DNA of 64,000 bases, from assembly GCA_000733355.1 (NCBI GenBank), contig JNVV01000005.1, positions 955,060-1,019,059 on the forward strand. The letters are read 5' to 3'. The DNA is from Falciphora oryzae (taxonomy: Eukaryota > Ascomycota > Sordariomycetes > Magnaporthales > Magnaporthaceae). The translations under genes and the position numbers were made by a program. The notes beneath the pieces are model-generated. The model was given only the letters and a program-made list of their open reading frames with translations. It searched no databases and was not told where the DNA came from. Below are positions 1 to 10,877 of this stretch, in pieces (position 1 is the stretch's first letter; the number at the start of each line of letters is the position of its first letter).

Positions 1-120
1 TGCGCAACCCGCCCCCGTCCGTCGCGCTTTCGATCTCGACGCAGACCGACACCTCAATTTGGTGTCGCATCCGGCCGTTGGCACGACACATCCCGTCCTC
101 GACTCCCCCGATCTGCAAAC

Positions 121-736
121 ATGTCCGACTACGGCGGTGACGACGATGGTGGTGCTGGGTAAGTCGAAATCCTTGACACGCGCGCGCGCGTCTCGGTAGG
201 GAGCGCGACGGGTTCCGGGCAGCAGCAGTACATAAGCGGAAAAGATTTAGAAGAGAAAAATGGAGAGGATGACATATCGAGTGCAGGAAAATGGCAACAA
301 GCAGTGCAGCAAGCAATTTATACTAATCCCAAAACAGCCAGGACTTCAACGACGACGGGCTCCTGTACGAGGAGGACGGCGCGGGCGACTTCGACCCGGA
401 AGTCCCCGTGTCGGACGACGAGGACGCCGGCGGCGAGGACCCCAACGTGGTCGTGTCGGGCGACCCCAACGGCGGCGCCGCTAGGCGCGGCGGCGGCGGC
501 AACACGCTCAAGTCGCACAAGGACAAGAAGATCCCCAACGACAAGCGCACGACCACGCCCTTCATGACAAAGTACGAAAAGGCCCGCATCCTCGGCACCA
601 GGGCCCTGCAGATCAGCATGAACGCGCCCGTGCTCGTCGACCTCGAGGGCGAGACGGACCCCCTTCAGATCGCGATCAAGGAGCTCGCGGAGAAGAAGAT
701 CCCGCTCATCATTCGGCGGTACATGCCCGATGGATA
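121..736 (+). CDS. RPB6: RNA polymerases I/II/III shared subunit RPB6 (ABC23), 3' end lost in gap
   Basis: This is the common subunit of the three nuclear RNA polymerases. Exon 1 is 121-158 (starts [11 protein letters not shown]). The intron 159-337 has a GTAAGT donor and a TACTAAT branch just before CAG. Exon 2 is 338-736. The acidic N-terminal part is followed by the diagnostic RPB6 core [19 protein letters not shown], then [14 protein letters not shown] and [14 protein letters not shown]. The reading frame meets TAG at 735-737, but RPB6 proteins continue beyond PDG. G737-T738 can be read as a 5' splice site (TA|GTAG), so the stop probably lies across a donor and the last short exon is inside the run of N. 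The family assignment is very secure. The missing C-terminus is inference. Confidence 0.93.
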
Positions 737-740
737 GTAG

Positions 741-1116
741 NNNNNNNNNNNNNNNNNNNNNNNNNNNNNNNNNNNNNNNNNNNNNNNNNNNNNNNNNNNN
801 NNNNNNNNNNNNNNNNNNNNNNNNNNNNNNNNNNNNNNNNNNNNNNNNNNNNNNNNNNNNNNNNNNNNNNNNNNNNNNNNNNNNNNNNNNNNNNNNNNNN
901 NNNNNNNNNNNNNNNNNNNNNNNNNNNNNNNNNNNNNNNNNNNNNNNNNNNNNNNNNNNNNNNNNNNNNNNNNNNNNNNNNNNNNNNNNNNNNNNNNNNN
1001 NNNNNNNNNNNNNNNNNNNNNNNNNNNNNNNNNNNNNNNNNNNNNNNNNNNNNNNNNNNNNNNNNNNNNNNNNNNNNNNNNNNNNNNNNNNNNNNNNNNN
1101 NNNNNNNNNNNNNNNN
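741..1116. other. Assembly gap (376 N)
   Basis: Unsequenced run of N that removes the end of RPB6 and whatever lies between it and the weak ORF at 1289-1768. A poly-A and GA microsatellite follows soon after the gap, which may explain the assembly break. Confidence 0.99.
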
Positions 1117-1179
1117 CGTCAACCGCTCCCAGCCACGACCGCACATGAGAGGCTACTACAAATTGAAAAAGAAACGATA

Positions 1180-1212
1180 AAAAAAAAAAAAAAAGAGAGA
1201 GAGAGAGAGAGA
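1180..1212. repeat. Poly-A tract followed by (GA)n microsatellite
   Basis: About 15 A are followed by roughly nine GA units. It is a simple sequence repeat with no coding role visible. It lies about 60 bases downstream of the first assembly gap. Confidence 0.9.
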
Positions 1213-1288
1213 TATTGCAGTTAGCGTTGGCGTTCCGGCTTCGGTAGGACCTAGATTTTCAAGGCTCCTAGGTTGAATACCATATAAA

Positions 1289-1768
1289 TCATTTTCTATA
1301 CGAGCGGGAGGAAGATACTGAGTGAGAGCTTCTTGAAGAATTGTGAGATAGGCTGCTGAGATTCGAAGCCTTCATTACGGTGCTAGTCCTGTGGCAAGTT
1401 TGGTACGAACAAGGAATACTTAAGGCAGACATCATCACGATTCTTGTAAATGGGTCCTGGTCTTCGGCGGTATGGGGAAATGCATGCGCAGTCTCGAGAG
1501 CCTTGTGTTGGCTGGGCCTTGCTCCTGACACATCCATATCCACGAGGCTAGGGGAAGCAACTAGAGCCAGCGATACCATGAGCGTATCCGGAATGCAAGC
1601 CGAACACTCGAGAGCAAGGATACAAGCACCGTCTGATTTATGAATAGACAAGAGGGATATGAACAAACGCCGTATAGCCCATGTCTTGCGGGTGATGAAT
1701 GCCACGACGCCGATAACAAGAAAAAAAATAAGAACAGAGACGATATTTACAGGATGGGAATTGGACAT
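1289..1768 (-). CDS. Weakly supported small membrane protein ORF
   Basis: A 159-codon ORF with a true ATG. Residues 8-24 form one strong hydrophobic segment (IVSVLIFFLVIGVVAFI), followed by RKTWAIRR, which would be a positive-inside flank. The rest is Ser/Thr rich with no recognised domain and ends in a Ser/Arg-rich tail. Codon use is much less G/C-biased than in neighbouring genes, and no intron signals extend it. It could be a lineage-specific small membrane protein or a chance ORF. The DNA either side, up to the SEC63 stop, shows nothing else. Confidence 0.3.
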   Translation of the reverse strand: MSNSHPVNIVSVLIFFLVIGVVAFITRKTWAIRRLFISLLSIHKSDGACILALECSACIPDTLMVSLALVASPSLVDMDVSGARPSQHKALETAHAFPHTAEDQDPFTRIVMMSALSIPCSYQTCHRTSTVMKASNLSSLSHNSSRSSHSVSSSRSYRK

Positions 1769-2007
1769 GTGAGGGGATCAGAGGGGCAGGATGTAAGTCT
1801 GTTGCGCTGAACATAATGCAAATGTAAGTCGTGCCGAGACCCGACGACGCCCACGTTCAAACAAGGGGGAGGGTGAATTAGACAGAATAGCCTATCAGAA
1901 CAGGACACAACCCGTTCAAAGGCAAGATACGCAGTTCGCTAGGTATTTGACCGCTCTTCGTGCATTACCCGTTTTGGAACCCTCTGTTTTGTTGATGGCG
2001 CCGACAC

Positions 2008-4267
2008 TCACGATTCATCTTCAGTGTCAGTGTTTGTGTCGCTAGTGTCATCCGCCTCCTCCTCTGTCCCACTTTCCTCGTCCGAGTCCTCGTCCGACTC
2101 GTCCTTTTTCCTCCTGCGTGGAGGGGGGGCGTTGCCCTTTGCCGCGTTCATGATACCAGCGATGGAGTCTTGAGGTAACAGTTAGTACCGGTGCAAATAT
2201 TCGAAGATGGGAAAAGGCAAACAAATGGAAGATAAACTTACCCTCCTCCGGCTCGCTGATGTCGTCGTCGTCAGACATCTCCTCCGCCCTGCTGGCCTCC
2301 TCGACCACCAGTGTGACCTCCATCTTAGTGTCGAAGCCGACATAGCTGTCACAGACGACGTGCATGACGAATGTGTAGTGACCGGCCTGAGGCGGTGCCT
2401 GGAACTGAGCCTTGAGGGTCTGCATCTCATAAGTCGGCGTCTTGCCGTCCTCCTTGAAGATGGGGCGGTCGAATTGCGCAAAGGTAAAAGGCGGGACAGC
2501 CATCTTGCCCTGCTTCGAGTCGGTGAGGAAGACGTGCCAGCGTGGGGAGTAGTCACGGGCAAAGTAGGGTGCGAAAACCAGGGGAGGCACAATGGGCTTG
2601 TCATCAACGACCTCGAAGATGGGCTTGCCCTTCTCATCCTTGCCAACTTGCCTCTTCTTGCGGCCCAGGATAGCGTCCAGATCGTCCTCCGCCGGGTCAA
2701 CATCCTCCAGGTCGAAGTCCTTGATAGCCGGCACGTTTTCGCTTCCCGGAGGCACGAAGCGGCCCTTGACAACCAGGGTAACGAGCGAGGACGGGATGAT
2801 AAACCTCTCGCCGGTAACCTTGAAGAAGGCCTTGGCGACACGGAAGTAAGGGAGCTGCTTGGCTACGTCGACTGCAGTCTTGTACTCGGCTTCGGATAGG
2901 AGACCTGGGCCGACAGCGACGCTGCGGCGCTTGGCATCCGGCTGGTCCATGAACCTCTGGACGCTGGTGCGGACCTTGGAGTCACCTTCAATGGCTTTGA
3001 CAATGGTCGGGCTGAAGTTGGGCAGCTGCAGGAGCGGGGACGACTTGGGAGGGATGGCCTGGATGAGGATCTGGCTGGCGTAGTAAGACGACAATATCGG
3101 TGCGGTGTTGCCATATGCGAGGGCGATAGCGGTGAAGGACTTGGTGAGCGAGTGCGCGATGGGGCCAACCTCGAGCTTGGCCTTGGTGAGGGTCTGGTCG
3201 TCGAGCTCGATGCGGCCCAGGTAGGCCCACAGGAGGGACAGCACCTTGCGCCTCACGCCGTTTTCGAGATCCTCCAGCTTCTCCTTCTCCTTCAGAGACA
3301 TGCCAGCGGCAAAAGGTGACGTCTCGCCGGCGGCGGTGATCCTGGACTCGATTTTCGCCAGACCAGAGTCGGCCTTGTTGCCCTTGAAGATCTCCTCGAA
3401 CTCCTTGCCAGTGCTCAGGGCAGAGACGACGCCACCCTCGTCGATGTCGTCCTCATACTCGATGAACAACCGGTTCGCGCTCTCCATGAGGGGACCCTCT
3501 TTGGATCGCTTCTGGGTGCCGTACCACCACGACCCGACCAGGTACGGGAGCATGATGCCGAAGAGCATGAAGTAGATGAGGATGACATACTTGCCGTTGC
3601 CGTCCGAGACAATGGCCTTGGGGAGGGCGATGTTGATGCTGAAGCCCTGCTTACCGTCGGGGTGGCCGAACTGGATGTAGTTGTTCCTCACATCCTCGTC
3701 CGTGAGCGCCTGGTAGGCCTTGGAGATCTCGACGTACTTGTCGTTCAACGACTCGATCGTCTCATTCTTGGCGGGGTCGGGCTTGACCTTGTCAGGGTGT
3801 AGCCTGCGCGATAGGTCCTTGTATGTCTTCTTGATAACTTTCTCGGAGGCGGTCTGCGGGAGAAGAGAGTTTAGAACCGTGATACAGAGCACAGTATACT
3901 AGATGCAAGGTGGGAAGGTGCGTACCTCGGAGAGACCCAGGATGTCGTAGGGGTTCCACAGCTTGTTGGTAGGCGCCTCGGTGATGCTGATGAGGTAGAG
4001 CATGTAGCCCATGATGGCCCAGCCAGCAATCACAAAGAAGGCCAGGCCGAGCTTGCGGTGGCGCCGCTTCTCGGCCGACTTGGCAGCTTTGACGAGGTCG
4101 CCATGCTTGGGCGAGTAGTCGGTCTTGATGCGGGGGAAGGAAGCTGCCGGGTCCCGCGTCTGGTTGACGAGCACGTATGTGAGGGGCAGCGTCACGATGG
4201 TGGTGAGCGTGAAGACGAAGAAGGGCCAGAGGTGGCCCTCCTCGTCGTACGAGTAGTCGCTGCTCAT
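2008..4267 (-). CDS. SEC63: Sec63, ER translocon J-domain subunit
   Basis: Three exons: 3926-4267, 2242-3853 and 2008-2168 (704 aa), all with canonical splice sites and consistent phase; the last intron has TACTAAC before AG. Sec63 recruits BiP/Kar2 to the Sec61/Sec62 channel in the ER membrane for post-translational import. Visible parts: transmembrane segments near residues 13-34 and 73-94, a lumenal J domain from about 104 (WNPYDILGLSE) with the HPD triad at 133-135, a third membrane segment (YVILIYFMLFGIMLPYLVG), the Sec63/Brl-type domain and a very acidic C-terminal tail (DESDEDSDEESGTEEE), the Sec62-binding type of tail. The order and length match fungal Sec63. The acidic tail is coded by the small last exon, which is easy to miss because the frame before it runs on through the intron. 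Confidence 0.95.
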
Positions 4268-5524
4268 CTTGTTGGGCGGGCGCGGCGAGCCTCCTCAGCG
4301 GCGGCGCTGCTGGGAAGGTGCTGCCAAGCAAGCCTCGACGATGCGCGATGTGATTTCTCTCTCAGTAGCTGTAGTAGATGTGTCCTGCGCGGGGATGCTT
4401 GAAAGAGAGGGAGAACAAAGGACCAATGCGTGTGATGATATACAGCTACGCGCAGCCAGGCCCGTGAGTTGTAGTGTTATCCGTTGTAAGATTACTCGGA
4501 AGTCTGGGTGGGAGTTGAAGTGTGAGAGAGGTTGGTGCATATGTGGCCGTCCAAACGATGAACGTTCCTGGCGCTTTCGGCCAGCGCAAGCCCAAACTCG
4601 GAATCGTCCACCGTGGCCTCCCAAAAATTTGGGCAGGGGTGATACAAACGGTACCAAGATGAGTGGGGACGCTGATTCCGTCTCCGCAAAGGACACACGC
4701 TTGTTTCGAGAATTGTGTGGGACCGCGCTTTTCAGACGATGGCACAGTGTGCGAACGAGCCGAAAGCTATGACAGACTGTGGCTCGGTCGCTGATTTATT
4801 TTTGAGCTAGATATGGCTGTGTGCACAAACAGGCGGCTCACTCCCATGATCGTAATGAAGCATTCACGACATGATATGTTTACCACGGTGTTGAACGAGA
4901 GCCTGGAAATTTTTGTGGGTGAGGTCGTCGGCGCTCACGGGGTGGCAGCCATACAACCAATGTATCCGCTGTGGACTTGGTGCTCTAGAGTCTAAGCTGG
5001 GCGTGAGAACGAGTCACAAAATAACCTCGCTCGGTAGGGTCACAGGTCACGGCAAAAGGTCCAGAAACTTTCAGCATTATTGTGTTTATTCCAGAAATGC
5101 CTAGTGTCTCCCACCGACACGATCGACTCCAACATCTAACAAGGAAATTATGACACGTGAGAAGAATGAAGACGGCTCCCATGGATCGTTGCAAGAAAAG
5201 CCACACAGCCGAGATCCCCCTTTCCTTGCCAACGCCCGATACTTGTGTTGATGAGACCATTCATGAAAAACGAGAAAGAGGAGATGGGAAACATGTAGAG
5301 GAACCGGGAGGAGAAAACGAGAAAAGGAACAAAGAAGGAATAAAAGAAAATGTGCTGTCTATCAGTGACGATGAGTTGTGTTCCCTCTCTCACTTGCTAC
5401 ATCTTTCTAGAAAACAGGAACAAGAAGCAGAAATTAGGGCGGGATGATGCGCGCGCCAATCTGTGCGTCCCGGCTTGCGAAACCGCGAGAGAGGGAGGAA
5501 ACAAAAAGACCGAGTCCTTTTCCT
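4268..5524. other. Intergenic region upstream of SEC63
   Basis: It contains the SEC63 promoter and the 3' flank of the next minus-strand unit. Short ORFs on both strands have no coding bias or recognisable domain. An A/G-rich stretch lies near 5230-5350. I see no RNA gene or repeat. Confidence 0.6.
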
Positions 5525-5953
5525 TCAATGAGAGTCCCCCACGCGACGACGGTCTCGGTCCGCGGCGAATCTAGCCGCGGCCACGCTCAAGACATACATG
5601 ACACCACATGCCAAGATTATAAAACCAACAAGATTGGGCGGGAGGAGCACGGCGGCGCCGAGAAGCCAGGGCCAGGCCTTTCGGATCCGGGCCAGCTTCC
5701 GCTCGTAGCGGTCCCCGGCGGCCGCGAAGCTGCCTTTGTTCCCGCGTGTCTCGGCCGCGTACACATCCTCCTCCCACTCCCCCTCCTGGTCTTGGGCGGC
5801 ATGCCCATGGGCCGACCCGTGGTGGAAGCTCTCGCCCTCCGGGTCAAAATACGGACCGCAGCCCCGGGTGCCCCTGGCCTCTCCCTCGGAACGGGATGAG
5901 GCGTCAGAATCAGAGCTGTCGTCTCCATCGTCAGCATCATCATGCCTGGGTTG
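5525..5953 (-). CDS. Start-less ORF with acidic/Ser region and C-terminal membrane segment, in frame behind the TPR-J gene
   Basis: 142 codons follow directly and in the same frame after the TGA (5954-5956) of the TPR-J protein, with no ATG that could begin this frame. It reads as acidic Ser-rich (DDADDGDDSSDSDASSRSEG), then FDPEGESFHHG, a conserved-looking stretch DRYERKLARIRKAW, a long hydrophobic segment (LLGAAVLLPPNLVGFIILACG and onward) and a basic tail. The middle has strong G/C third positions, so I think it is really translated. Possible explanations: a 48-nt retained/alternative intron that removes the TGA (GTACTC donor at 5964, branch CTGAC, CAG end at 5917), which would make it the C-terminus of the TPR-J protein; stop readthrough; or a separate gene with an unseen first exon. 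Function unknown. Confidence 0.5.
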   Translation of the reverse strand, partial: QPRHDDADDGDDSSDSDASSRSEGEARGTRGCGPYFDPEGESFHHGSAHGHAAQDQEGEWEEDVYAAETRGNKGSFAAAGDRYERKLARIRKAWPWLLGAAVLLPPNLVGFIILACGVMYVLSVAAARFAADRDRRRVGDSH

Positions 5954-8019
5954 TCAAGAGTACTGGAAACCACCGGGGTATCCGCGCTGGCGGGGGCCCC
6001 CTGCTCCCCCGGCGTTGAAATTGAAGCTTGCGCCACCGGGGAAGCCACCACCCCCGCCACCGCCACCGAAAGCGCCGCTGTTGCCCATCATGCTAAAGAG
6101 TACCTCGGGGTCGATGCCGCCGTGCATGCCGCCGCCGCCGCCAAACATGTCCGAAGGGTCGACCAAATCGTCGCCGCTGTCGTACCGGGCCCGCTTCCTG
6201 TTTGACAGATGCCGGTTAGTTATATCGGAACTTTTGGTCGAGGTCTGTAGTTCTGGCGTCATCGGGATCAAAACTTACTGGGCGTCGCTCAAGGTCTCGT
6301 ATGCCTCGCCAATATCCTTGAATCGCGCCTCGGCCGCCTCGTCGCCCGGGTTCTTGTCCGGGTGGTGGATGACGGCGAGCTTCCGGTAGGCCTTCTTGAT
6401 TTCCTTGTCGTCGGCGTCCTTGGTCACGCCGAGGATCTTGTAGTAATCCTTGCGCTGGCTCTTCTTGAGCTCCATCTCGGCCTTCCTCAGCTCCTGTCTC
6501 AGGCTCCGGTCCTCCGGGTCCAGCTCCGAGAGTGCCTTCCACTCCCGGACAGCGTCCTCCCACTTGTCGGCCAACCCGAGAGCGTTGGCCTTGGTTTTGC
6601 GGGCCTTGATGTAGCTGGGGTCCAGGGCCAGGGCCTTCTCGCAGTCGGCGATGGCCTGGTCGTGCATCCGCAGCTTGGTGAAGGCCAGAGCGCGGTTCTG
6701 CAGGATCTTGGAGTTGGTGCCCCTGTTGTGGGGGTCGACGTCAAGGGCGGCCGTGTACTTGTCGACGGCATTCTGCCACCGACCGCTCTTGTACTCGGCG
6801 TTGCCCTCCTCCTTCATCCGGTCGAGCCTCTGGACTACCCTGAGCCACTTGACGGCGTCCTTGAAGTCCGGGTCGAGACTGACAGCCTTGCGGAAGTGCT
6901 GGACGGCCTTATCGTTCTCACCCTGCGAGTACAGGGCCCGACCCCGGAGTACAAGGGCCTCGGGGTCCTGGTTGTTGCCCCGCAGGAGCGACATGGCCAC
7001 GTTCTGCACCTCGCCGAGCGAGTTGACATCGCCCATCTTGAGCAGTGCCTCGCCACGCATGAGCTGCCACTTGCGAGGCTTGAGGGCGCCGATGCCCAGA
7101 TGCCGCTCGGCCATGTCGAGGGCGCGAAGCACCATGGAGCTCGCGCCGCTCTTGAGAGCATCATGAGCCGACCTGACGTGCTGCAGCATCTCCCGGGCGG
7201 GGGCCGTGTCCTTGGCCGAGGGGGAGGGCCGGATACGGTTGAAGGTTGCAATAGCATCTTCAGGCTGGCCCAGGTTGGTGTAAATGCGAGCTAACCGGAG
7301 AAGGGTCTTGGGGTTTCCTGGATCCAGTTCGATAGACCGTTTGCAATCCTCTAACGCATCCTCGTGCTTTCCAGCCAACATGTAGGCGGCAGCCCGGTTG
7401 CTCAGGAAGACGGGAGAGTCGGGAACCAGGTTGACGGCTGCAGTGCGCGGAGGGTTGGAATCAGTATTGGGTCTGGTGGGGTCTTCACGAGCTGACTCCA
7501 TCGTGCAGCCGAGAAATAGCAGGAAAAAAAAAAAAATTCATGACACAACACATACCCTTTGTGTACTCAGCAATCGCACGGTGATACTCCTTATCCTTGA
7601 AAAATCTGTTTCCAACGGCCTTGAAAGCTTCGGCCTCGTCCGCAGGCGTCGGGGCTGGGGACGTGTGTGGAGGGGGTACAGGGACGGTCTCCTTGGGTTC
7701 GGGGACGCCATTTGCATGGCTGGAGGCCACTGTCGAGGACGCCGAGGCGGCCGTGGGTTGGGCAGGCTGGGGCTTCTGGGCAGCAGCGGGCTTGGGCGAC
7801 GGGGTGGCCCCGTTGATGGGCTCCTTGTCGAGGTCCATGGAGTCGCGGTTGGCCGACATGTTGGACATGGCCGAGTAGCGCTTCCGCTGCTCGGGAGGCA
7901 GGTTGAGCGGGTGGGTATCGGGGTCAATCTTTTTGGCTCGCCTCGAGGAACCCGGGTCGGTCGAGTGCCGGCCAAAGGAGCGGGAGGTGCGCGGCTTCTG
8001 GTCGCGCGGCGCGGCCTGC

Positions 8020-8075
<56 letters not shown>

Positions 8076-8291
8076 GTTTTGCGCAGGTGGTGGTGGTGCT
8101 GCGGCGGCTTGTGCGGCGGGCAGTTTGGTGGCGGAGGACTTGGTGGCGGGAAGTTTTGAGGGAGATTTTGTGTGAGCGCGGGAGGGGCCCTTTACGGGTG
8201 AGGAAGGCTCCGAGTGGGAGAAGTCGTCCTCTTCTTCGCCGCTGTCCAGTGGCTGCGTTTTCTTGGACGGTTTCTTGCCGAAAAACTTCAT
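5954..8291 (-). CDS. TPR and J-domain co-chaperone (DnaJC7/Tpr2-like)
   Basis: Three exons: 7556-8291, 6279-7437 and 5954-6197 (712 aa if the TGA at 5954 is used). Proteins of this kind bridge Hsp70 and Hsp90 in the cytosol. The first roughly 200 residues are disordered, with a basic start ([11 protein letters not shown]), Ser/Pro stretches and 19 consecutive Gln. TPR units follow: one at [21 protein letters not shown] that crosses intron 1, then several to about residue 560. A J domain starts at [10 protein letters not shown] with an HPD triad (IHHPDKNPG), and a Gly-rich tail follows ([11 protein letters not shown]). TPRs before a C-terminal J domain is the DnaJC7 order. The splice at KYTK|AVNLV preserves the first TPR. 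The C-terminus is uncertain because the frame continues beyond the stop. Confidence 0.9.
8016..8072 (-). repeat. CAG/CAA trinucleotide repeat encoding polyglutamine
   Basis: Nineteen glutamine codons in a row in the disordered N-terminus of the TPR-J protein. It is read as CTG with two TTG interruptions on the plus strand. Likely length-variable between isolates. Confidence 0.95.
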
Positions 8292-10877
8292 TTGGAGTCG
8301 TTCGGACCGGACGGAGAAGCTGTCACTTGAGGAATTTGCTAGAACCCCTTGAGACCTTGGGTTAATTTTTCTCGCCCGCCCGCGTGTTAGTCGAGTCGAG
8401 CGGTTGGACCTGAGGTGGTAGCGGTAGCCACCGAACGCAGCAGCAAGGTCAGCCCGGACTCAGAGCTGCATGAAGGCAGACAAAGAGGGGGCAGCACTGA
8501 AGCGCCGAACAGATGGCCGTCGTCGTCGCTCTGTGCGTGCTGCCGGCTGGGTAGGACGGGCGGATTTTTTTTTTCTTTTTTTTTTTATTTGTTTTATTTT
8601 CGATCTCCTCCTCCTGGCGGCGGTCGGGCGATGTGGCGGTCGGATAGAATATTTGGGAGGCGATAATCGCTGCTGGGCCGCAAGTGAATCAGGCGGGCGG
8701 CGTGCTACGGGCTCTTTTGCGTTGAAGAATGCTGCAGGCGTGGAGGTGCACAGAAACCTCTTTTTTGGGGTTTCTGGGGGGCAAGAGAAGGACAGCGAAC
8801 ACGACAGAAGGAGAACACAAACAGCCTGGACAAGCAAGGCTCGAGGAGGACGGGGAAATTTTTTGGCAGGCCCTCCAGTCAAAAGAAGAAAAATAAAGAA
8901 AAAGGAATTATTTTAGGTGCCAGCAAATTATCAGCTCGCCTGTGCAAGCCCAAATCCGTCACAGGGCACCAGGCTGGCTCTCTCTTCCTCGCCTCTGGCT
9001 GCTCCTCCGCCGGGCTCCTCTCCCACACTGGACATCCGACAATCCCATTAACCCCCCGACCCATGGAAATTTTTTTGTACTGGGGACATGTGGGCCTGCG
9101 CACATTGGCAGCAGCCTGAGAGTCACGACTACCGCGCGTGTCATCCCCCACTTTCGACTCCCCGCCACCATTACCATTACGCTAACACGCCTACAGGGGT
9201 CGTTGCTGAAGATGCCAGCCCCAACCTCAAGAAAAAAAAAAAAAAAAGAGAGAGCATAGAGTGATGCGCGCTTCTGTTTACTCTCTTGACTGGCTGGGCC
9301 AGTCGCAGAAGATTGACGCCCAGCTCTTGATGCAACCTAGCCTCCTCCTTTTTAACACAGGGACAAATCACCATGCGCCCTCTCTGCGTTGCAGGAGCCC
9401 GCAGTAAACAAACATGGACATTGGCTGCCCGCAACAGATGCGGCCGCGGCAACGACGACGAGGACATTCCGACCCCGAGGGTTGGAGCGCACGTGGCCAT
9501 CGTCGAGCCCTCGTCTATTACCTTTTCCTTTTCCGTCCGAGAACGCTGGGGGCCGCTCTGGAGAGAGTGACTGATGACAGGTCCTGGGGGTGACCTGGCT
9601 AGCTCCCTTTCGATGCACACGGCTCGGAAAGACGAGCCCGGGCTTGGGACCGTGGTGGGATCCATCGGCCAACCCACAGCCCTCGTGTGCGATATTTGGT
9701 GGATGGCTACCTAGGCGGGGAAACAGAGCCGGCACCGCGAAGGGGCCCTTGGGTGTGCCTAGCAAGCCTGACTGACTGGTGGGAGAGGGCGGAGCAGGGG
9801 GACGGTTTCTTTGGCACCCGACCGAGCACCGGCGTCAGCACAGCGCACACAGCCAGCAAGCGCTGCGAAAGCGAACAACACCATGTGTAAATTGTGCGGT
9901 GCGGTTCCGTGGTCGCAGCGTGGGAGCGCAGCAGTGGAGGCCGACGACCGACTCGACTGGATTCTCGAAGCTTCTGTGGGTCGACCATGGAGCAGGCTCC
10001 AGTCACGATGGAATTGAGCGCTCCATGGATATGGGCAGGCTGGGATCAACAAGCAGCTGCATCCATGCAGCAGGCATCAGGCATCCTGGCTCCACCGACA
10101 GTCGGACGGCTGACAGAAAAAAAGCCTCCCGTCCGTCCCGCTCCCGACACACCACCGCCAACCTACCAGAGCGCTCTGGTGGCTCGGCACACACACACAC
10201 GCCCCAACAGCGACCAGAAACCGTTGCCGCCCGCCCGGCCGTTTTTTTTTTTTTCTCCTTCCAAAATCAAGGAGGATGGGCTCGACGGGGTTGCCAAGTT
10301 GTCTCCGGCAGACGTGCATGGTGACAGGATTTCTTTGCCGATCCCAACGGGGTCCTGTTTCACCACCCATCTAACCCATCTCGCAAAAGCGGTGGTCACA
10401 GACACAAACGCACACACTTACCGCCTACGACGTACCGCGTACCAGCCTAGACGGATAATGGGTGACGCTTCGGAACGAGTTCCGACGATGGATGATCTGG
10501 CCGTTTGCTTTATTTGTCCTGAGCCCAACTACCCCTGGTTGAGTCTGTATTCAAGCCCTGAATGGCTGGCTTTCCTAGTGCCCACTGCCACGCCCTCCCC
10601 CAAACGCCGAACCAAACCACACAAACAAATCTGTACAAAATATGACATGAAGAAAACACTGGGTGACCCCGCCATTACCCGCCACCTCGTTTGATAACCC
10701 GAAATGCTGCAGGACGCTGCAGCGCGTCCCATTTGGTGGACCGGCCAATCACTGCCGCGTCGCAAACAGCAACCCACCGCTGCATCACTGCCAGCGTAGC
10801 CTCTGCCCGCCACCCCCATTTATATTCCCGCCTATCAAACAACAATGCTCCCTATCAATGAGAATCCCCTCACTCTA
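8292..10877. other. Intergenic region, 2.6 kb
   Basis: It separates the TPR-J promoter from the 3' end of the EF-hand gene. Poly-T and poly-A tracts occur near 8566-8600, 9230-9247 and 10243-10254. Long ORFs on both strands exist only because the DNA is GC-rich: they start at alternative codons, have no domains and overlap each other in all frames. No gene, tRNA or transposon is recognised. Confidence 0.6.

Noticed and set aside
5157..5447. 96-codon charged ORF
   Set aside because: It reflects an A/G-rich stretch in the 3' flank of a minus-strand gene; no splice or motif support.
9894..10694. 266-codon plus-strand ORF in the 2.6 kb intergenic region
   Set aside because: It begins at an alternative start codon, crosses a homopolymer T tract, has no domain and no codon bias.
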